Source of the DNA: Sediminibacterium sp. TEGAF015
GTDB taxonomy: Bacteria; Bacteroidota; Bacteroidia; Chitinophagales; Chitinophagaceae
Reading direction: 5' to 3'
Length of the DNA stretch: 64,000 bases
Assembly (NCBI RefSeq): GCF_025997995.1
Contig: NZ_AP026683.1
Span: 1,736,501 to 1,800,500, forward strand
A model generated the notes under the pieces. The model was given only the letters and a program-made list of their open reading frames with translations. It had not been told where the DNA came from and did not search any database. The position numbers and the translations under genes were made by a program. Shown piece after piece: positions 8,232 to 18,432 of this stretch. The first letter of the stretch is position 1; each line of letters begins with the position of its first letter.

Positions 8232-11192
8232 TTAGAAAACGATTCTAATACGGGTTCCGCCCCCTTTTTTAGTGAAAATTTGCAAACTAACCCCTGATTC
8301 TGAAGCCCGTTCATTTAAATTATCGAGTCCAAATCCATTGCTAACTTCTTCCATTTCAAAGCCTTTTCCGTCGTCTTCCATTTCAATTTGAGCAATTTCA
8401 TTGACCTGAATCCGAATGGTTATTTTGGAACATTCAGCATGTTTCAGGGCATTGGTTAAAACCTCCTGCATCATACGGAGCAAGTGTATGCTTTCTGCAG
8501 GAGTTAACCTTTTATCAGCTTCAATGTTCTCATAAATCTCAATAGCAATTGAAGGGTAATTCGGGCGAATGCGATTGACTAAATTCTTGAATCGATCACT
8601 CAATGCTGTTAAACTGATTTCCTGATACTGCAAAACCCAGATAGTTTCCCTTAAGGCATTCACCATATCATCAGCATTTTCCTTTAACTTATGTAAAGTG
8701 CTGTTTGTTTTTTCATCACTTCTCTCTAGCTGGTTAATATTCGATTTTATAGCAGCAGCATAGGCCCCCAGATGGTCATGTAAATCACGGGAAATCCGCT
8801 CCCGTTCTTTATAAATTTGTTGTTCAATAGCCGATTGCTGTAATCGCTGTTTTATTTTCCTTTTAGTAAAAAATCGAACCAGCATCAACAGCCCAATGAG
8901 CAGAAGTAAAATCATAGGACCCAAAATGAATGGATTTTGCCAGAACGGAGGCTTGCGGCTAATGAAAATTTTTTTGATAGGTGCTCTTTCCAATTGTGCT
9001 TTTGATTCAGCCGCTCTAATTTCCAGTTGAAGGGATTTATAGGTCAAATTGGTAAAACTAATTCTTCGGTTGTTGGGTTGCAGAGTAACCCATTTATCAA
9101 CCAGTCCTAAAAATCTGTATTGGTAAACCACTTTTTCTGCATTTATGAATGAGGGAGTGGCTATTTCAAGTGAAATAGACTTATCATCCGATTGCAACTT
9201 GTATTGATTGGCAATGGGCACTGAATTAAAGTTTATAGCAGCATCTGTAACATAGCAATTCAATTGCAATTTCTTTGGTATGAACAACGATGGCTTAATC
9301 ATCACCAATCCTTCAGAGCTACTTGTTAACAGGGCTCCGCTTTTATCAACAAAAAAACTGGCTAGTAGAAAATCTGAGGCCGGCATACCATTTTGTTCTG
9401 ACAATTGAAGAATCTGATCATGATTCTGATCAATTAAGTTCATGCCAGAAGTAGTGGCAACCCATATCCGATTCAATGAATCAACCATGATGCCTGCTAC
9501 TACATTTCCGGAAAGTCCACTATCTTGATTGTATTGATTAAACCTGCCATTTTTCCATTTGTATACCCCATTGCTAAGCGTAGCAATCCAAATATTCCCA
9601 TTCAAATCCTGTGTTGTACCAGTTACAATGGTTCTTTTAACAGGAGAAGCTTTGTCATCATTGGTTTTATACTGCAATATTTTATTCAGTGATTTATCAA
9701 AAACATCAATGCCGGTATTAGAACTCACCCAGGTTCTTTGCTCTCTGTCGGTAAATGCATGTAACACATAAGACCCAGAAAGTTGATATCTTTTATCCAG
9801 CGACTCAGCCCAATATCGCCTTGTTAGCATTGTTTTTGTATCCAATAAAACGAGTCCTGATTTGGTGGAAATGAATAGTTGGCCTGTTCCCGAATGATAG
9901 TGCAAATGAAAAATAGTGTTATCGGGTAATTTTAAATTATCTGTATTGGCAATCAGTTGAAACCGGCCATCCGGGTAAATTAAAAAAAGACCCTCGTTTT
10001 CGATGGCTGTCCATAACTTACCTTTATCACCGGCTACCAGAGATCTGACTTTCTTTCTCGACACCAATTCCCACTTATTTTTTGCTGATGCTCTTTTGTA
10101 AATACCTGAAACTGCAGCCAACCATTCATTATGATTGCTATCTACCGCGTAAGAAAAAACCGTTTCAGTTTTGTTGAGTGGTTGAATTAATGTAAATGCA
10201 CTGGCAGTATGATTGTATAATAAAACTCCATTGTTTGCAAACCCAACCCAGCTGATACCAGCCGTATCATGATAACTGCATAATACGGCATTAGCCTGAT
10301 TAAGCGTAGCAGGCAATTGTGATCCCCTCCAATAATAGGGAATATAATTGCTGTCCACTTTCAACAAACCAGAGAGACTTGATATCCACGCCCGATTGTA
10401 TGAATCAAAACTGAGATGATATATTTTTTCAGACAGCTGAATACTATCTGAAACCAATATCTGACTACCTACCTGGAAAATTCTAAACTTTGGTTTATGT
10501 TCAATTGATTCATCAACTGTCCAGAGTTTTTTTCTTCGATCAAAAAAAATCTTACTGATTGAGGCAGAAGCTCCGGGAAGACCCGCCAGCTGATAAATTT
10601 TCTTCACGATAAAACTCCGCAAATCGTATTGATATAATTTGCTTTTATAAAGTCGCCAAATTCCGGCATCGTTAACTGTGTAGGCACATCGATCGTTATA
10701 ATTTCCAACGATTTTTTTTATAAGTCTCTGCTGATTTAGCCATACATACAGCTGATCTTCGGCAACAAATGCGAGGTTACCATTACCGATTTGAAATATT
10801 TGATCAAATACATATTGAATCACATTTTTTCGATTGGGATTAATATGTATTCTTTCAAATTGATTGCTATGGTAACTAAATTTATTTAATCCATTCCTTG
10901 TACCTACCCATATATTACCTGCACCATCTTCACTAATCGCAGTTATATACTGATCGCTGATGCTCATGGTATCATTTGCATCATGTTTATACCTGGTAAA
11001 TCCGATTCCATCAAAACGGTTTAACCCGTCCTGGGTTCCCAGCCATACATATCCCTTTGAATCTTTGAAGATAGCTGTGACAGCATTTTGAGACAATCCG
11101 TTTTTCACGGTAAATGATAAAAAGCCAGGCTGTCCCGATCCCATCAGTACTAAGCAGATAAATCCTAATAGCAAGGAAAGCCGTAATTGCAT
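8232..11192 (-). CDS. Two-component propeller sensor histidine kinase (HisKA_3)
   Basis: 986 residues. A signal peptide (ends about 20) is followed by roughly 700 residues of repeated beta-propeller strands with the Reg_prop pattern (GYVWLGTQDGLNRFDG, GNIWVGTRNGLNKF, NGNIWIATLSNGVYKW, NRIWVATTSGMNLI). Next come a Y_Y_Y-type domain (about 670-745), a single membrane helix (about 755-775), and a DesK/NarX-type dimerisation domain with H805 in RISRDLHDHLG. The HATPase domain ends with GFGLDNLNERA. The periplasmic propeller probably senses a ligand and the cytoplasmic part phosphorylates a LuxR-type regulator. That regulator gene is divergent, 86 bp away, and the gap holds an inverted repeat. Unlike HTCS hybrids, there is no fused receiver or AraC domain. 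Confidence 0.88.
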   Translation of the reverse strand: MQLRLSLLLGFICLVLMGSGQPGFLSFTVKNGLSQNAVTAIFKDSKGYVWLGTQDGLNRFDGIGFTRYKHDANDTMSISDQYITAISEDGAGNIWVGTRNGLNKFSYHSNQFERIHINPNRKNVIQYVFDQIFQIGNGNLAFVAEDQLYVWLNQQRLIKKIVGNYNDRCAYTVNDAGIWRLYKSKLYQYDLRSFIVKKIYQLAGLPGASASISKIFFDRRKKLWTVDESIEHKPKFRIFQVGSQILVSDSIQLSEKIYHLSFDSYNRAWISSLSGLLKVDSNYIPYYWRGSQLPATLNQANAVLCSYHDTAGISWVGFANNGVLLYNHTASAFTLIQPLNKTETVFSYAVDSNHNEWLAAVSGIYKRASAKNKWELVSRKKVRSLVAGDKGKLWTAIENEGLFLIYPDGRFQLIANTDNLKLPDNTIFHLHYHSGTGQLFISTKSGLVLLDTKTMLTRRYWAESLDKRYQLSGSYVLHAFTDREQRTWVSSNTGIDVFDKSLNKILQYKTNDDKASPVKRTIVTGTTQDLNGNIWIATLSNGVYKWKNGRFNQYNQDSGLSGNVVAGIMVDSLNRIWVATTSGMNLIDQNHDQILQLSEQNGMPASDFLLASFFVDKSGALLTSSSEGLVMIKPSLFIPKKLQLNCYVTDAAINFNSVPIANQYKLQSDDKSISLEIATPSFINAEKVVYQYRFLGLVDKWVTLQPNNRRISFTNLTYKSLQLEIRAAESKAQLERAPIKKIFISRKPPFWQNPFILGPMILLLLIGLLMLVRFFTKRKIKQRLQQSAIEQQIYKERERISRDLHDHLGAYAAAIKSNINQLERSDEKTNSTLHKLKENADDMVNALRETIWVLQYQEISLTALSDRFKNLVNRIRPNYPSIAIEIYENIEADKRLTPAESIHLLRMMQEVLTNALKHAECSKITIRIQVNEIAQIEMEDDGKGFEMEEVSNGFGLDNLNERASESGVSLQIFTKKGGGTRIRIVF

Positions 11193-11224
11193 ATCATTAA
11201 ATTAATACATTTATTATAAATCTG

Positions 11225-11244
11225 AATACTGCAAATGCAGTATT
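11225..11244. promoter_or_regulatory. Inverted repeat, candidate operator (copy 1)
   Basis: The 20-bp sequence has arms AATACTGCA and TGCAGTATT around a 2-nt AA centre. It sits in the intergenic region between the divergent kinase and regulator genes. A second copy with the same outline lies just after the regulator gene (11951-11970). Size and symmetry suit a dimeric LuxR/NarL-type regulator. Confidence 0.55.
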
Positions 11245-11278
11245 GATGCTTTAAAAAAACTATTTCAATTTTAAGCCG

Positions 11279-11950
11279 ATGATTCAAATTGGTATTGTAG
11301 ACGACAAATCACTGAACCGTAATATGATTCGGCAGAATTTGTATGGCGTGAAAGAAATTGAAGTAGTTCTCGAAGCAGTAAATGGACTTGATTTTCTTGA
11401 AAAAATAAAAACACTCAACCACAATAATTTACCACAGGTAGTATTGATGGATTTAGATATGCCTGTTATGAATGGCATTGATACAATTGCCATTGCAACT
11501 ATAAAATTTCCAAATATCAAATTCATTGTATTGACTGTATTTGATGATGATGACAAGATATTTGAAGCAATCAAAGCAGGCGCATCAGGTTATTTATTAA
11601 AAGATGATGCGCCGGATATGCTCATAGATGCTATTCAAAATGCCTTTCATTTAAACGGAGCTCCCATGAGTCCGGCCATTGCCAGAAAAACATTACTATG
11701 GTTAAAACAAGGCCCCAAACCAATAAGTACAAATCAAGAGCAACCAGATACCATGCTGAATTCACTTAGTGAAAGAGAACAGGAAATTTTAAAGTGCCTC
11801 GTGGAAGGTCAGGACTACCGAAAGATTGCAAGCAATTTGTTCATCAGTCCTCAGACAGTTCGCACCCATATTAGCAGAATTTACGAGAAGCTGCATATCA
11901 ATTCAAAGGCTCAGGCCATTCAATTAGCACACAAGTTTAATTGGAATTAA
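11279..11950 (+). CDS. LuxR/NarL-family response regulator
   Basis: 223 residues. The receiver domain (1-120) carries D8/D9 near the N-terminus, phospho-acceptor D58 in LMDLDMP, and K103 or a near neighbour in YLLKDDAP. The C-terminal LuxR helix-turn-helix (about 155-220) reads LSEREQEILKCLVEGQ..RKIA..LFISPQTVRTHISRIYEKL. It is the obvious partner of the divergent HisKA_3 kinase. Matching palindromes stand before and directly after the gene, so autoregulation and control of the downstream secreted protein gene are likely, though this is inference from position. Confidence 0.88.
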   Translation: MIQIGIVDDKSLNRNMIRQNLYGVKEIEVVLEAVNGLDFLEKIKTLNHNNLPQVVLMDLDMPVMNGIDTIAIATIKFPNIKFIVLTVFDDDDKIFEAIKAGASGYLLKDDAPDMLIDAIQNAFHLNGAPMSPAIARKTLLWLKQGPKPISTNQEQPDTMLNSLSEREQEILKCLVEGQDYRKIASNLFISPQTVRTHISRIYEKLHINSKAQAIQLAHKFNWN

Positions 11951-11970
11951 AATACAGCATATGCTGTATT
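11951..11970. promoter_or_regulatory. Perfect 20-bp palindrome, candidate operator (copy 2)
   Basis: AATACAGCATATGCTGTATT reads the same on both strands and begins on the base after the regulator's stop codon. It shares AATAC.GCA..TGC.GTATT with the inverted repeat at 11225-11244. It stands 45 bp before the ATG at 12015. It lacks a U-run, so it is unlikely to be a terminator. Confidence 0.6.
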
Positions 11971-12014
11971 GCCATCTGCTTTTCTTTATAATAGCTTCAA
12001 TCAAAATTACCAAA

Positions 12015-13064
12015 ATGAAAAAGCTATTTTCTGTAAGCATGATGCTACTTTTCGCTCTCATTACGTTTGCGCAATCTATTGGCGAAGTCGACTTAAAAGA
12101 AATTAATAACTATGGTCTTAGAAAATTAAAAGACGCCCCTAAGAAAGTTTTTATCAGTCAGTTCAGAGTAAATTTTCAGACCATGTACCTGGACACTGAA
12201 AAAAAATCAGGCGGATTCAGAGGGGGAAGTGATTATACCAGAAGTTATAAAAGCGCCGTATCTGCAAGTGTAGCTTTAGGTTTGAAAGGACTTCAGGAAA
12301 AAGACCTGATTGATATAACTGATGAACTATATAAAAACCTGGTTAATCAACTAAAGGCGGAAGGGTTTGAAATCATCACTGCGGAGCAAGCACTGGTATC
12401 TGACGAATTAAAAGATTGGGTTAAAAGAACAGGCGGCACACTCAATCAAGCACAATATGATGGATATGTATCTGTATCTCCCACTGGTTTTGATTATTTA
12501 GTAAAAGGGGTGAATGATGACGGAAAAGAAAAGAATTCGTTTTTCAATAAGGCGCCTAAAATTTCACAGCAGTTAGGAGGCGCAATGGTTTTAATCGTGA
12601 ACCTTGCCGTACCCTTTGCTAATGAAGCAGAATCAGGAGGCAGTAAGTTGTTAGGTAGACTGGGGGGTGGAGCCAAAGTAGTAGCCGAAACCAATCTGGC
12701 TATTGGGAGTGAAGCCTTGGATTATAGCGGAACTACTGGATTTTATGCCAATGGCAGCTCTATTATAGGATTGAATGTTAAGCAAAGCATGGCAAATATT
12801 AGCGTAGGCAACTGGTTACTTAAAAAGCCAATTAGCATAGAAGGCGTAATAGAAAAGAAAAAATACAAGGCAGAAGAGCAAGCGAAAGTGGACATGTGGG
12901 GGCAGGATGCCGGTTTTTTCAGGGTATTTGATGTAGACGATCGTTTTATGAAAAATGTGCAGGTCATTCCTGTTGAATCCGCTAAGTACAAAGCTGGGGT
13001 ATCAGCTGCAGCCAACAAGTACTTGAATGCTGTAATGGATGAGATCCGCAGTAGTTTGAAATAA
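12015..13064 (+). CDS. Secreted protein of unknown function
   Basis: 349 residues with a clear signal peptide (MKKLFSVSMMLLFALITFAQ, cut after FAQ). The frame is open upstream to an ATG at 11961, but that lies inside the palindrome, so 12015 is the start. The chain contains a segment KKVFISQFRVNFQTMY and a DLIDITDELYKNLVNQLKAEGFEIITAEQAL stretch, which resembles the layout of periplasmic proteins with a CsgG- or TolB-like N-terminal fold; I cannot confirm that. A glycine-rich segment follows around 200-225. It is the gene directly downstream of the LuxR-type regulator and its palindrome, and so is a probable target of that system. Confidence 0.75.
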   Translation: MKKLFSVSMMLLFALITFAQSIGEVDLKEINNYGLRKLKDAPKKVFISQFRVNFQTMYLDTEKKSGGFRGGSDYTRSYKSAVSASVALGLKGLQEKDLIDITDELYKNLVNQLKAEGFEIITAEQALVSDELKDWVKRTGGTLNQAQYDGYVSVSPTGFDYLVKGVNDDGKEKNSFFNKAPKISQQLGGAMVLIVNLAVPFANEAESGGSKLLGRLGGGAKVVAETNLAIGSEALDYSGTTGFYANGSSIIGLNVKQSMANISVGNWLLKKPISIEGVIEKKKYKAEEQAKVDMWGQDAGFFRVFDVDDRFMKNVQVIPVESAKYKAGVSAAANKYLNAVMDEIRSSLK

Positions 13065-13141
13065 GTGCCCCTCAAATATTAACGAATCATCCGGAAAAAT
13101 ACCTTGAAAATGAAGTAGGTTTGAGGCTGCAAAAGAGCCAC

Positions 13142-15186
<2,045 letters not shown>

Positions 15187-15214
15187 TTTATAGCACACTG
15201 TGCACAAATCTTAG

Positions 15215-15258
15215 TTGGCAGATAAAGGTTTCTTATTACTTTTATCTGCCAATTTTTT
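15215..15258 (+). terminator. Rho-independent terminator of eno, abutting the ftsB ATG
   Basis: A perfect 12-bp stem, TTGGCAGATAAA (15215-15226) with TTTATCTGCCAA (15241-15252), encloses a 14-nt loop and is followed by six T (15253-15258). The ATG of the next gene begins at 15259. The same sequence holds a near-promoter: TTG at 15215-15217, a 19-nt spacer and TACTTTTA (15237-15244), one base off TAnnTTTG. Transcription from it would start within a few bases of the ATG. Confidence 0.75.
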
Positions 15259-15561
15259 ATGAAGAAAGCGATTCCCTATATCACCAATAAATATTTTATC
15301 GCAGCTGTACTGTTTATAGTATGGATGTTATTTTATGACCAGCGCGATTATTTTCAGCAAAAGGAAAGAAGAGACGAACTAAAAAAATTAGAGCAGAAAA
15401 AAGCTTACTACGAGCAGGAAATAGAAAAGACCAAGAAAGAACTCAACGATTTACAGAATAACCCTGCCGCTATCGAGAAATATGCCAGAGAACGGTATTT
15501 GATGAAGAAGGAAGGGGAAGATATTTTTATTATTGAAGACTCCAGTGCTACAAAGAAGTAA
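15259..15561 (+). CDS. ftsB: FtsB/DivIC-family septum formation initiator
   Basis: 100-residue bitopic protein. A short cytoplasmic N-terminus precedes one membrane helix (about residues 11-27, YFIAAVLFIVWMLFYD), then a long periplasmic coiled coil (about 33-68) rich in K, E and L heptads, ending in YARERYLMKKEGEDIFII. This is the DivIC/FtsB pattern: the protein acts with FtsL and FtsQ homologues to link divisome assembly with septal peptidoglycan synthesis. Its start codon directly follows the eno terminator, so the mRNA leader is either absent or contains that hairpin. Confidence 0.85.
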   Translation: MKKAIPYITNKYFIAAVLFIVWMLFYDQRDYFQQKERRDELKKLEQKKAYYEQEIEKTKKELNDLQNNPAAIEKYARERYLMKKEGEDIFIIEDSSATKK

Positions 15562-15693
15562 GTGCCGATAGAAGAATGATTTTCTATGCAAGCCTTATAG
15601 AAAATTAAGCAAATAATTATTCTTTACAATATTTTAATATTGGTACCGTTTTATAAAAGACCGTATCCTCTTGTTCACGCAGCCAACCTGCTT

Positions 15694-15918
15694 ATGAAAA
15701 ACTTTAAAGAAGAGGAATTGATTATGTACGTATACAAGGATTGCACGTCTGCGCTTACCAAAGCCATTGAAAAAGCTATATCAGAAGACGCGGAATTAAA
15801 AACACAGGTTGAAAACTTACAACGGTCTAAGGATCAATTAGACAAGCTGAAGCTTAAATCTCCCTCGAAAAAGTCAATCAAAGCTATTTTGGATTACGCC
15901 AGAAAGAAAGAGAATTAG
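15694..15918 (+). CDS. Small helical protein of unknown function
   Basis: 74 residues from ATG 15694 (another in-frame ATG lies at 15724, and a TTG further up at 15640). The chain reads as two amphipathic helices: EEELIMYVYKDCTSALTKAI and a charged stretch ending in SIKAILDYARKKEN. The pattern is like the cytoplasmic N-terminal part of Bacteroidota anti-sigma factors, but there is no membrane segment and no sigma gene nearby. I would call it a soluble small protein of unknown role. It ends over the 3' end of a possible small gene on the other strand. Confidence 0.6.
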   Translation: MKNFKEEELIMYVYKDCTSALTKAIEKAISEDAELKTQVENLQRSKDQLDKLKLKSPSKKSIKAILDYARKKEN

Positions 15919-16096
15919 TACCCTTTTTTTGCGCCTTAACCCAATTTGAAATCCAAAGAGCAGGAAAAATGATTGAAAAAAGACACAAGATGAAACTAAT
16001 CATTTTTGCATTGGGAGTTAATAAATAATCAGCAGTAATAACCCAAATAACTATTACACTCATTAGTGTAAAGATATTTTCAATCAACTTAAGCAT
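15884..16096 (-). CDS. Possible small membrane protein
   Basis: 70 residues from ATG 16096 with two hydrophobic segments (about residues 8-26 and 31-49, ISFILCLFSIIFPALWI) and a positively charged tail. It fills the otherwise empty gap between the small protein at 15694 and nth, and overlaps the former by 35 bp tail to tail. The amino acid make-up is that of a real membrane protein, but I recognise no family and see no promoter box. It could be a chance frame in AT-rich DNA. Confidence 0.4.
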   Translation of the reverse strand: MLKLIENIFTLMSVIVIWVITADYLLTPNAKMISFILCLFSIIFPALWISNWVKAQKKGTNSLSFWRNPK

Positions 16097-16197
16097 TATT
16101 CATGTTTTTAAGAACATTAAAATAGTGATATTCTTGCATCGTTAGTAAATTCAGCACTAATTTTAACAAAAGCTATTAGTAGAGATATTTACTAAAA

Positions 16198-16857
16198 ATG
16201 AAAATGACCAAGAAGCAACGTTATCAGGAAGTCATCAACTATTTTCAGGAAACCACACCCGTTGCAGAAACGGAATTAGTGTACGATAATCCCTTTCAGT
16301 TATTAGTGGCTGTAATCCTTTCAGCCCAATGCACTGATAAAAGGGTCAACCAGACTACACCTGGTATTTTTAAAGTATATCCAACTCCTCAAAAAATGGC
16401 CAAAGCCAGTTTTGATGATTTGTTTCCATTAATCAGAAGTATCTCCTATCCCAATAACAAAACCAAGCATTTAATTGGCATGGCCAATATGTTACTGGAA
16501 CAATTTGGTGGTGAAGTTCCTATGACGGTAGAAGAACTAGTGAAGCTACCCGGAGTAGGCAGAAAAACAGCCAATGTTATCACAAGTGTAATAGACGAAC
16601 AACCGAATATGGCGGTAGACACGCATGTATTCAGGGTGAGTCATCGATTGGGATTGGTTAGCACAAAAGCCACTACCCCACTGGCAGTTGAAAAAGAATT
16701 GATCAAATATATTCCAGAAGAATTGGTACACAGAGCGCACCATTGGTTAATCTTACATGGAAGATATACTTGCCTGGCAAGAACTCCGAAATGCGAAGCA
16801 TGTGGCATACAAAACAGCTGTTCTTTTTTTGCTAAACAGGCAAAGAAGCTTAAATAA
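16198..16857 (+). CDS. nth: Endonuclease III (DNA glycosylase/AP lyase)
   Basis: 219 residues; removes oxidised pyrimidines and cleaves the abasic site in base excision repair. The helix-hairpin-helix LPGVGRKTA contains catalytic lysine K123, and the catalytic aspartate is D141 (VDTHVFRVSHRLG). The [4Fe-4S] cluster ligands C192-X6-C199-X2-C202-X5-C208 are complete. Either ATG 16198 or 16204 could start it. A GH43 gene follows after 12 nt, so read-through is likely. Confidence 0.94.
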   Translation: MKMTKKQRYQEVINYFQETTPVAETELVYDNPFQLLVAVILSAQCTDKRVNQTTPGIFKVYPTPQKMAKASFDDLFPLIRSISYPNNKTKHLIGMANMLLEQFGGEVPMTVEELVKLPGVGRKTANVITSVIDEQPNMAVDTHVFRVSHRLGLVSTKATTPLAVEKELIKYIPEELVHRAHHWLILHGRYTCLARTPKCEACGIQNSCSFFAKQAKKLK

Positions 16858-16869
16858 CATACTATCGTT

Positions 16870-17889
16870 ATGAAGAAAATCATCTGCATTGTTTTACTAT
16901 GCGCTTCAACATTTACAACCATAGCTGCGCAGGAAATGAAAGCTTCTAATTATCAACAATCAGGCAACCCAATCATCAACGGATGTTATGCCGATCCGGA
17001 AGCCGTCATACTCAACAAACAATACTGGATTTTCCCAACCTACTCAGCCAAATACAAAGACCAGGTTTTTTTGGACGCATTTTCTTCAAAGGATTTAACC
17101 AACTGGAAAAAGCATTCCCGCGTTATAGATACTAGTGTAATAAAATGGGCCTATATGGCCATGTGGGCACCCTCGATTGTAAAAAAAGATAAGCAATATT
17201 TTTTGTTCTTTTCAGCGAATGATATTCAAAGCAAAAAGCGAAACGGAGTAAAAGACGATCACAACGGAGGCATTGGTATTGCAGTAGCTTCCCAACCAGA
17301 GGGGCCCTATAAGGATTACTTGGGCAAACCATTGATCAATCAATTTTACAATGATGCTCAACCCATTGATCAATTTGTATTTCAAGACAAAGACAAAAAA
17401 TATTATCTGATATACGGAGGTTGGGGCAGGTGCAATATTGCCCAGCTCAATAAAAACTTTACAGGGCTTACTCCTTTTCCAAATGGTGAACTGGTAAAAG
17501 AAATTACGCCAAAAGGTTATGTAGAAGGACCTATTATGTTCATCAGAAAAGGAACTTATTATTTTATGTGGTCTGAAGGTGGATGGACCAATGGCACCTA
17601 TAAGGTAGCTTATGCAAGAGCCAATAATTTGTATGGCCCCTTCGAGAGAGAAACAACTATTCTGGAAGCGGATAGTACCATAGCAACAGGAGCAGGACAC
17701 CACTCAGTAATGAATATCCCTGGTACAGACGATTGGTATATTATCTATCACAGAAGACCCATACCTAATAAAGACAGAGATCACAGGGTTACCTGTATAG
17801 ACAAACTTTATTTTAATACAGATGGAAGCATTCAAAAAGTGAAAATGACTTTTGAAGGAGTGGAGAAAAGATTACTCAATAATCAATAG
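16870..17889 (+). CDS. Glycoside hydrolase family 43 enzyme
   Basis: 339 residues with a signal peptide (cut near IAAQ, residue 21). The five-bladed propeller family triad can be assigned: general base D42 (GCYADPEAV), pKa-modulating D167 (QPIDQFVF) and general acid E219 (GYVEGPIMF). WAPS at 99-102 is another common landmark. Family members act on arabinan, xylan or related side chains; the exact substrate cannot be read here. Length matches a catalytic domain without carbohydrate-binding module. It is periplasmic or secreted. No SusC/D genes are close, the nearest being about 37 kb away. Confidence 0.87.
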   Translation: MKKIICIVLLCASTFTTIAAQEMKASNYQQSGNPIINGCYADPEAVILNKQYWIFPTYSAKYKDQVFLDAFSSKDLTNWKKHSRVIDTSVIKWAYMAMWAPSIVKKDKQYFLFFSANDIQSKKRNGVKDDHNGGIGIAVASQPEGPYKDYLGKPLINQFYNDAQPIDQFVFQDKDKKYYLIYGGWGRCNIAQLNKNFTGLTPFPNGELVKEITPKGYVEGPIMFIRKGTYYFMWSEGGWTNGTYKVAYARANNLYGPFERETTILEADSTIATGAGHHSVMNIPGTDDWYIIYHRRPIPNKDRDHRVTCIDKLYFNTDGSIQKVKMTFEGVEKRLLNNQ

Positions 17890-17890
17890 A

Positions 17891-18148
17891 TTAATAATGA
17901 AACCTACACTGCAATATATAAATACAGTCTTCTTTAACCATGTACACCAATCGATGCTCTTCATTAATTCTTCTGCTCCAGCAACCAGAAAGATTCCCTT
18001 TTAAAGGCTCTGGTTTGCCAAGACCAGTAAATGGATTTCGTTGCGCATCTTTTATTAAATCATTAATGCGGAATAATATTTTTTTTTCGTTGACCTGCCA
18101 ATATAAATAATCTTCCCACCCTGACTGATCCCATAACAATTGCTTCAT
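17891..18148 (-). CDS. yoeB: YoeB-family mRNA interferase toxin
   Basis: 85-residue RelE-superfamily toxin of the Txe/YoeB group, which cuts mRNA on the ribosome. Catalytic positions equivalent to E. coli YoeB E46, R65 and H83 are present as E47 (GKPEPLK), R66 (EEHRLVY) and H84 (FHY). The GNLSGCWSRRINEEHR core is typical. Its ATG overlaps the end of the antitoxin gene by 4 bp, the usual coupling. The stop lies 1 nt from the convergent GH43 stop. Confidence 0.93.
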   Translation of the reverse strand: MKQLLWDQSGWEDYLYWQVNEKKILFRINDLIKDAQRNPFTGLGKPEPLKGNLSGCWSRRINEEHRLVYMVKEDCIYILQCRFHY

Positions 18149-18399
18149 TTGTTAATGAGCTTTTTTTGTAATGGCTTTGTGGTTTCAATGCGCGCTAAAG
18201 CCAATTCTAATCTGGCTCTATTGGCAGGTGTACTATTCAAGTAAATCGTTTCTTGAATACTGTTGTACTCTTCTAAACTCATTACCACCACATTCTTACC
18301 CTTACTGCGGGCAACCACCACAATATCCCCATCATCATTAACTGAATTAAGGCTTTCGGCTAAATTATTCCTGAACTCGGTGTAGTTGACCACTTTCAT
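18145..18399 (-). CDS. yefM: YefM-family antitoxin
   Basis: 84 residues of the Phd/YefM family. The N-terminal DNA-binding and dimer part reads VVNYTEFRNNLAESLNSV, followed by VVARSKGKNVVVMSLEEYNSIQET, which is the family core. The C-terminal third should wrap the toxin. It is expected to neutralise YoeB and repress its own promoter. The 33-bp gap to korA is very AT-rich and includes AGTA/TACT half-sites, but I cannot define an operator with certainty. Confidence 0.92.
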   Translation of the reverse strand: MKVVNYTEFRNNLAESLNSVNDDGDIVVVARSKGKNVVVMSLEEYNSIQETIYLNSTPANRARLELALARIETTKPLQKKLINK

Positions 18400-18432
18400 G
18401 AGTATTTATTTAAGTACTAAATTAAGGCTTTT

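Noticed and set aside
11951..11970. Palindrome after the regulator gene as a transcription terminator
   Set aside because: There is no T-run after it, and it matches the inverted repeat upstream of the gene, which fits an operator better.
12660..12668. G-rich run in the secreted protein gene as another phase-variation tract
   Set aside because: It is an interrupted run inside a continuous frame with no alternative start or frame conflict.
18400..18432. YefM operator in the gap upstream of the antitoxin
   Set aside because: AGTA and TACT half-sites occur, but in such AT-rich DNA they are not convincing.
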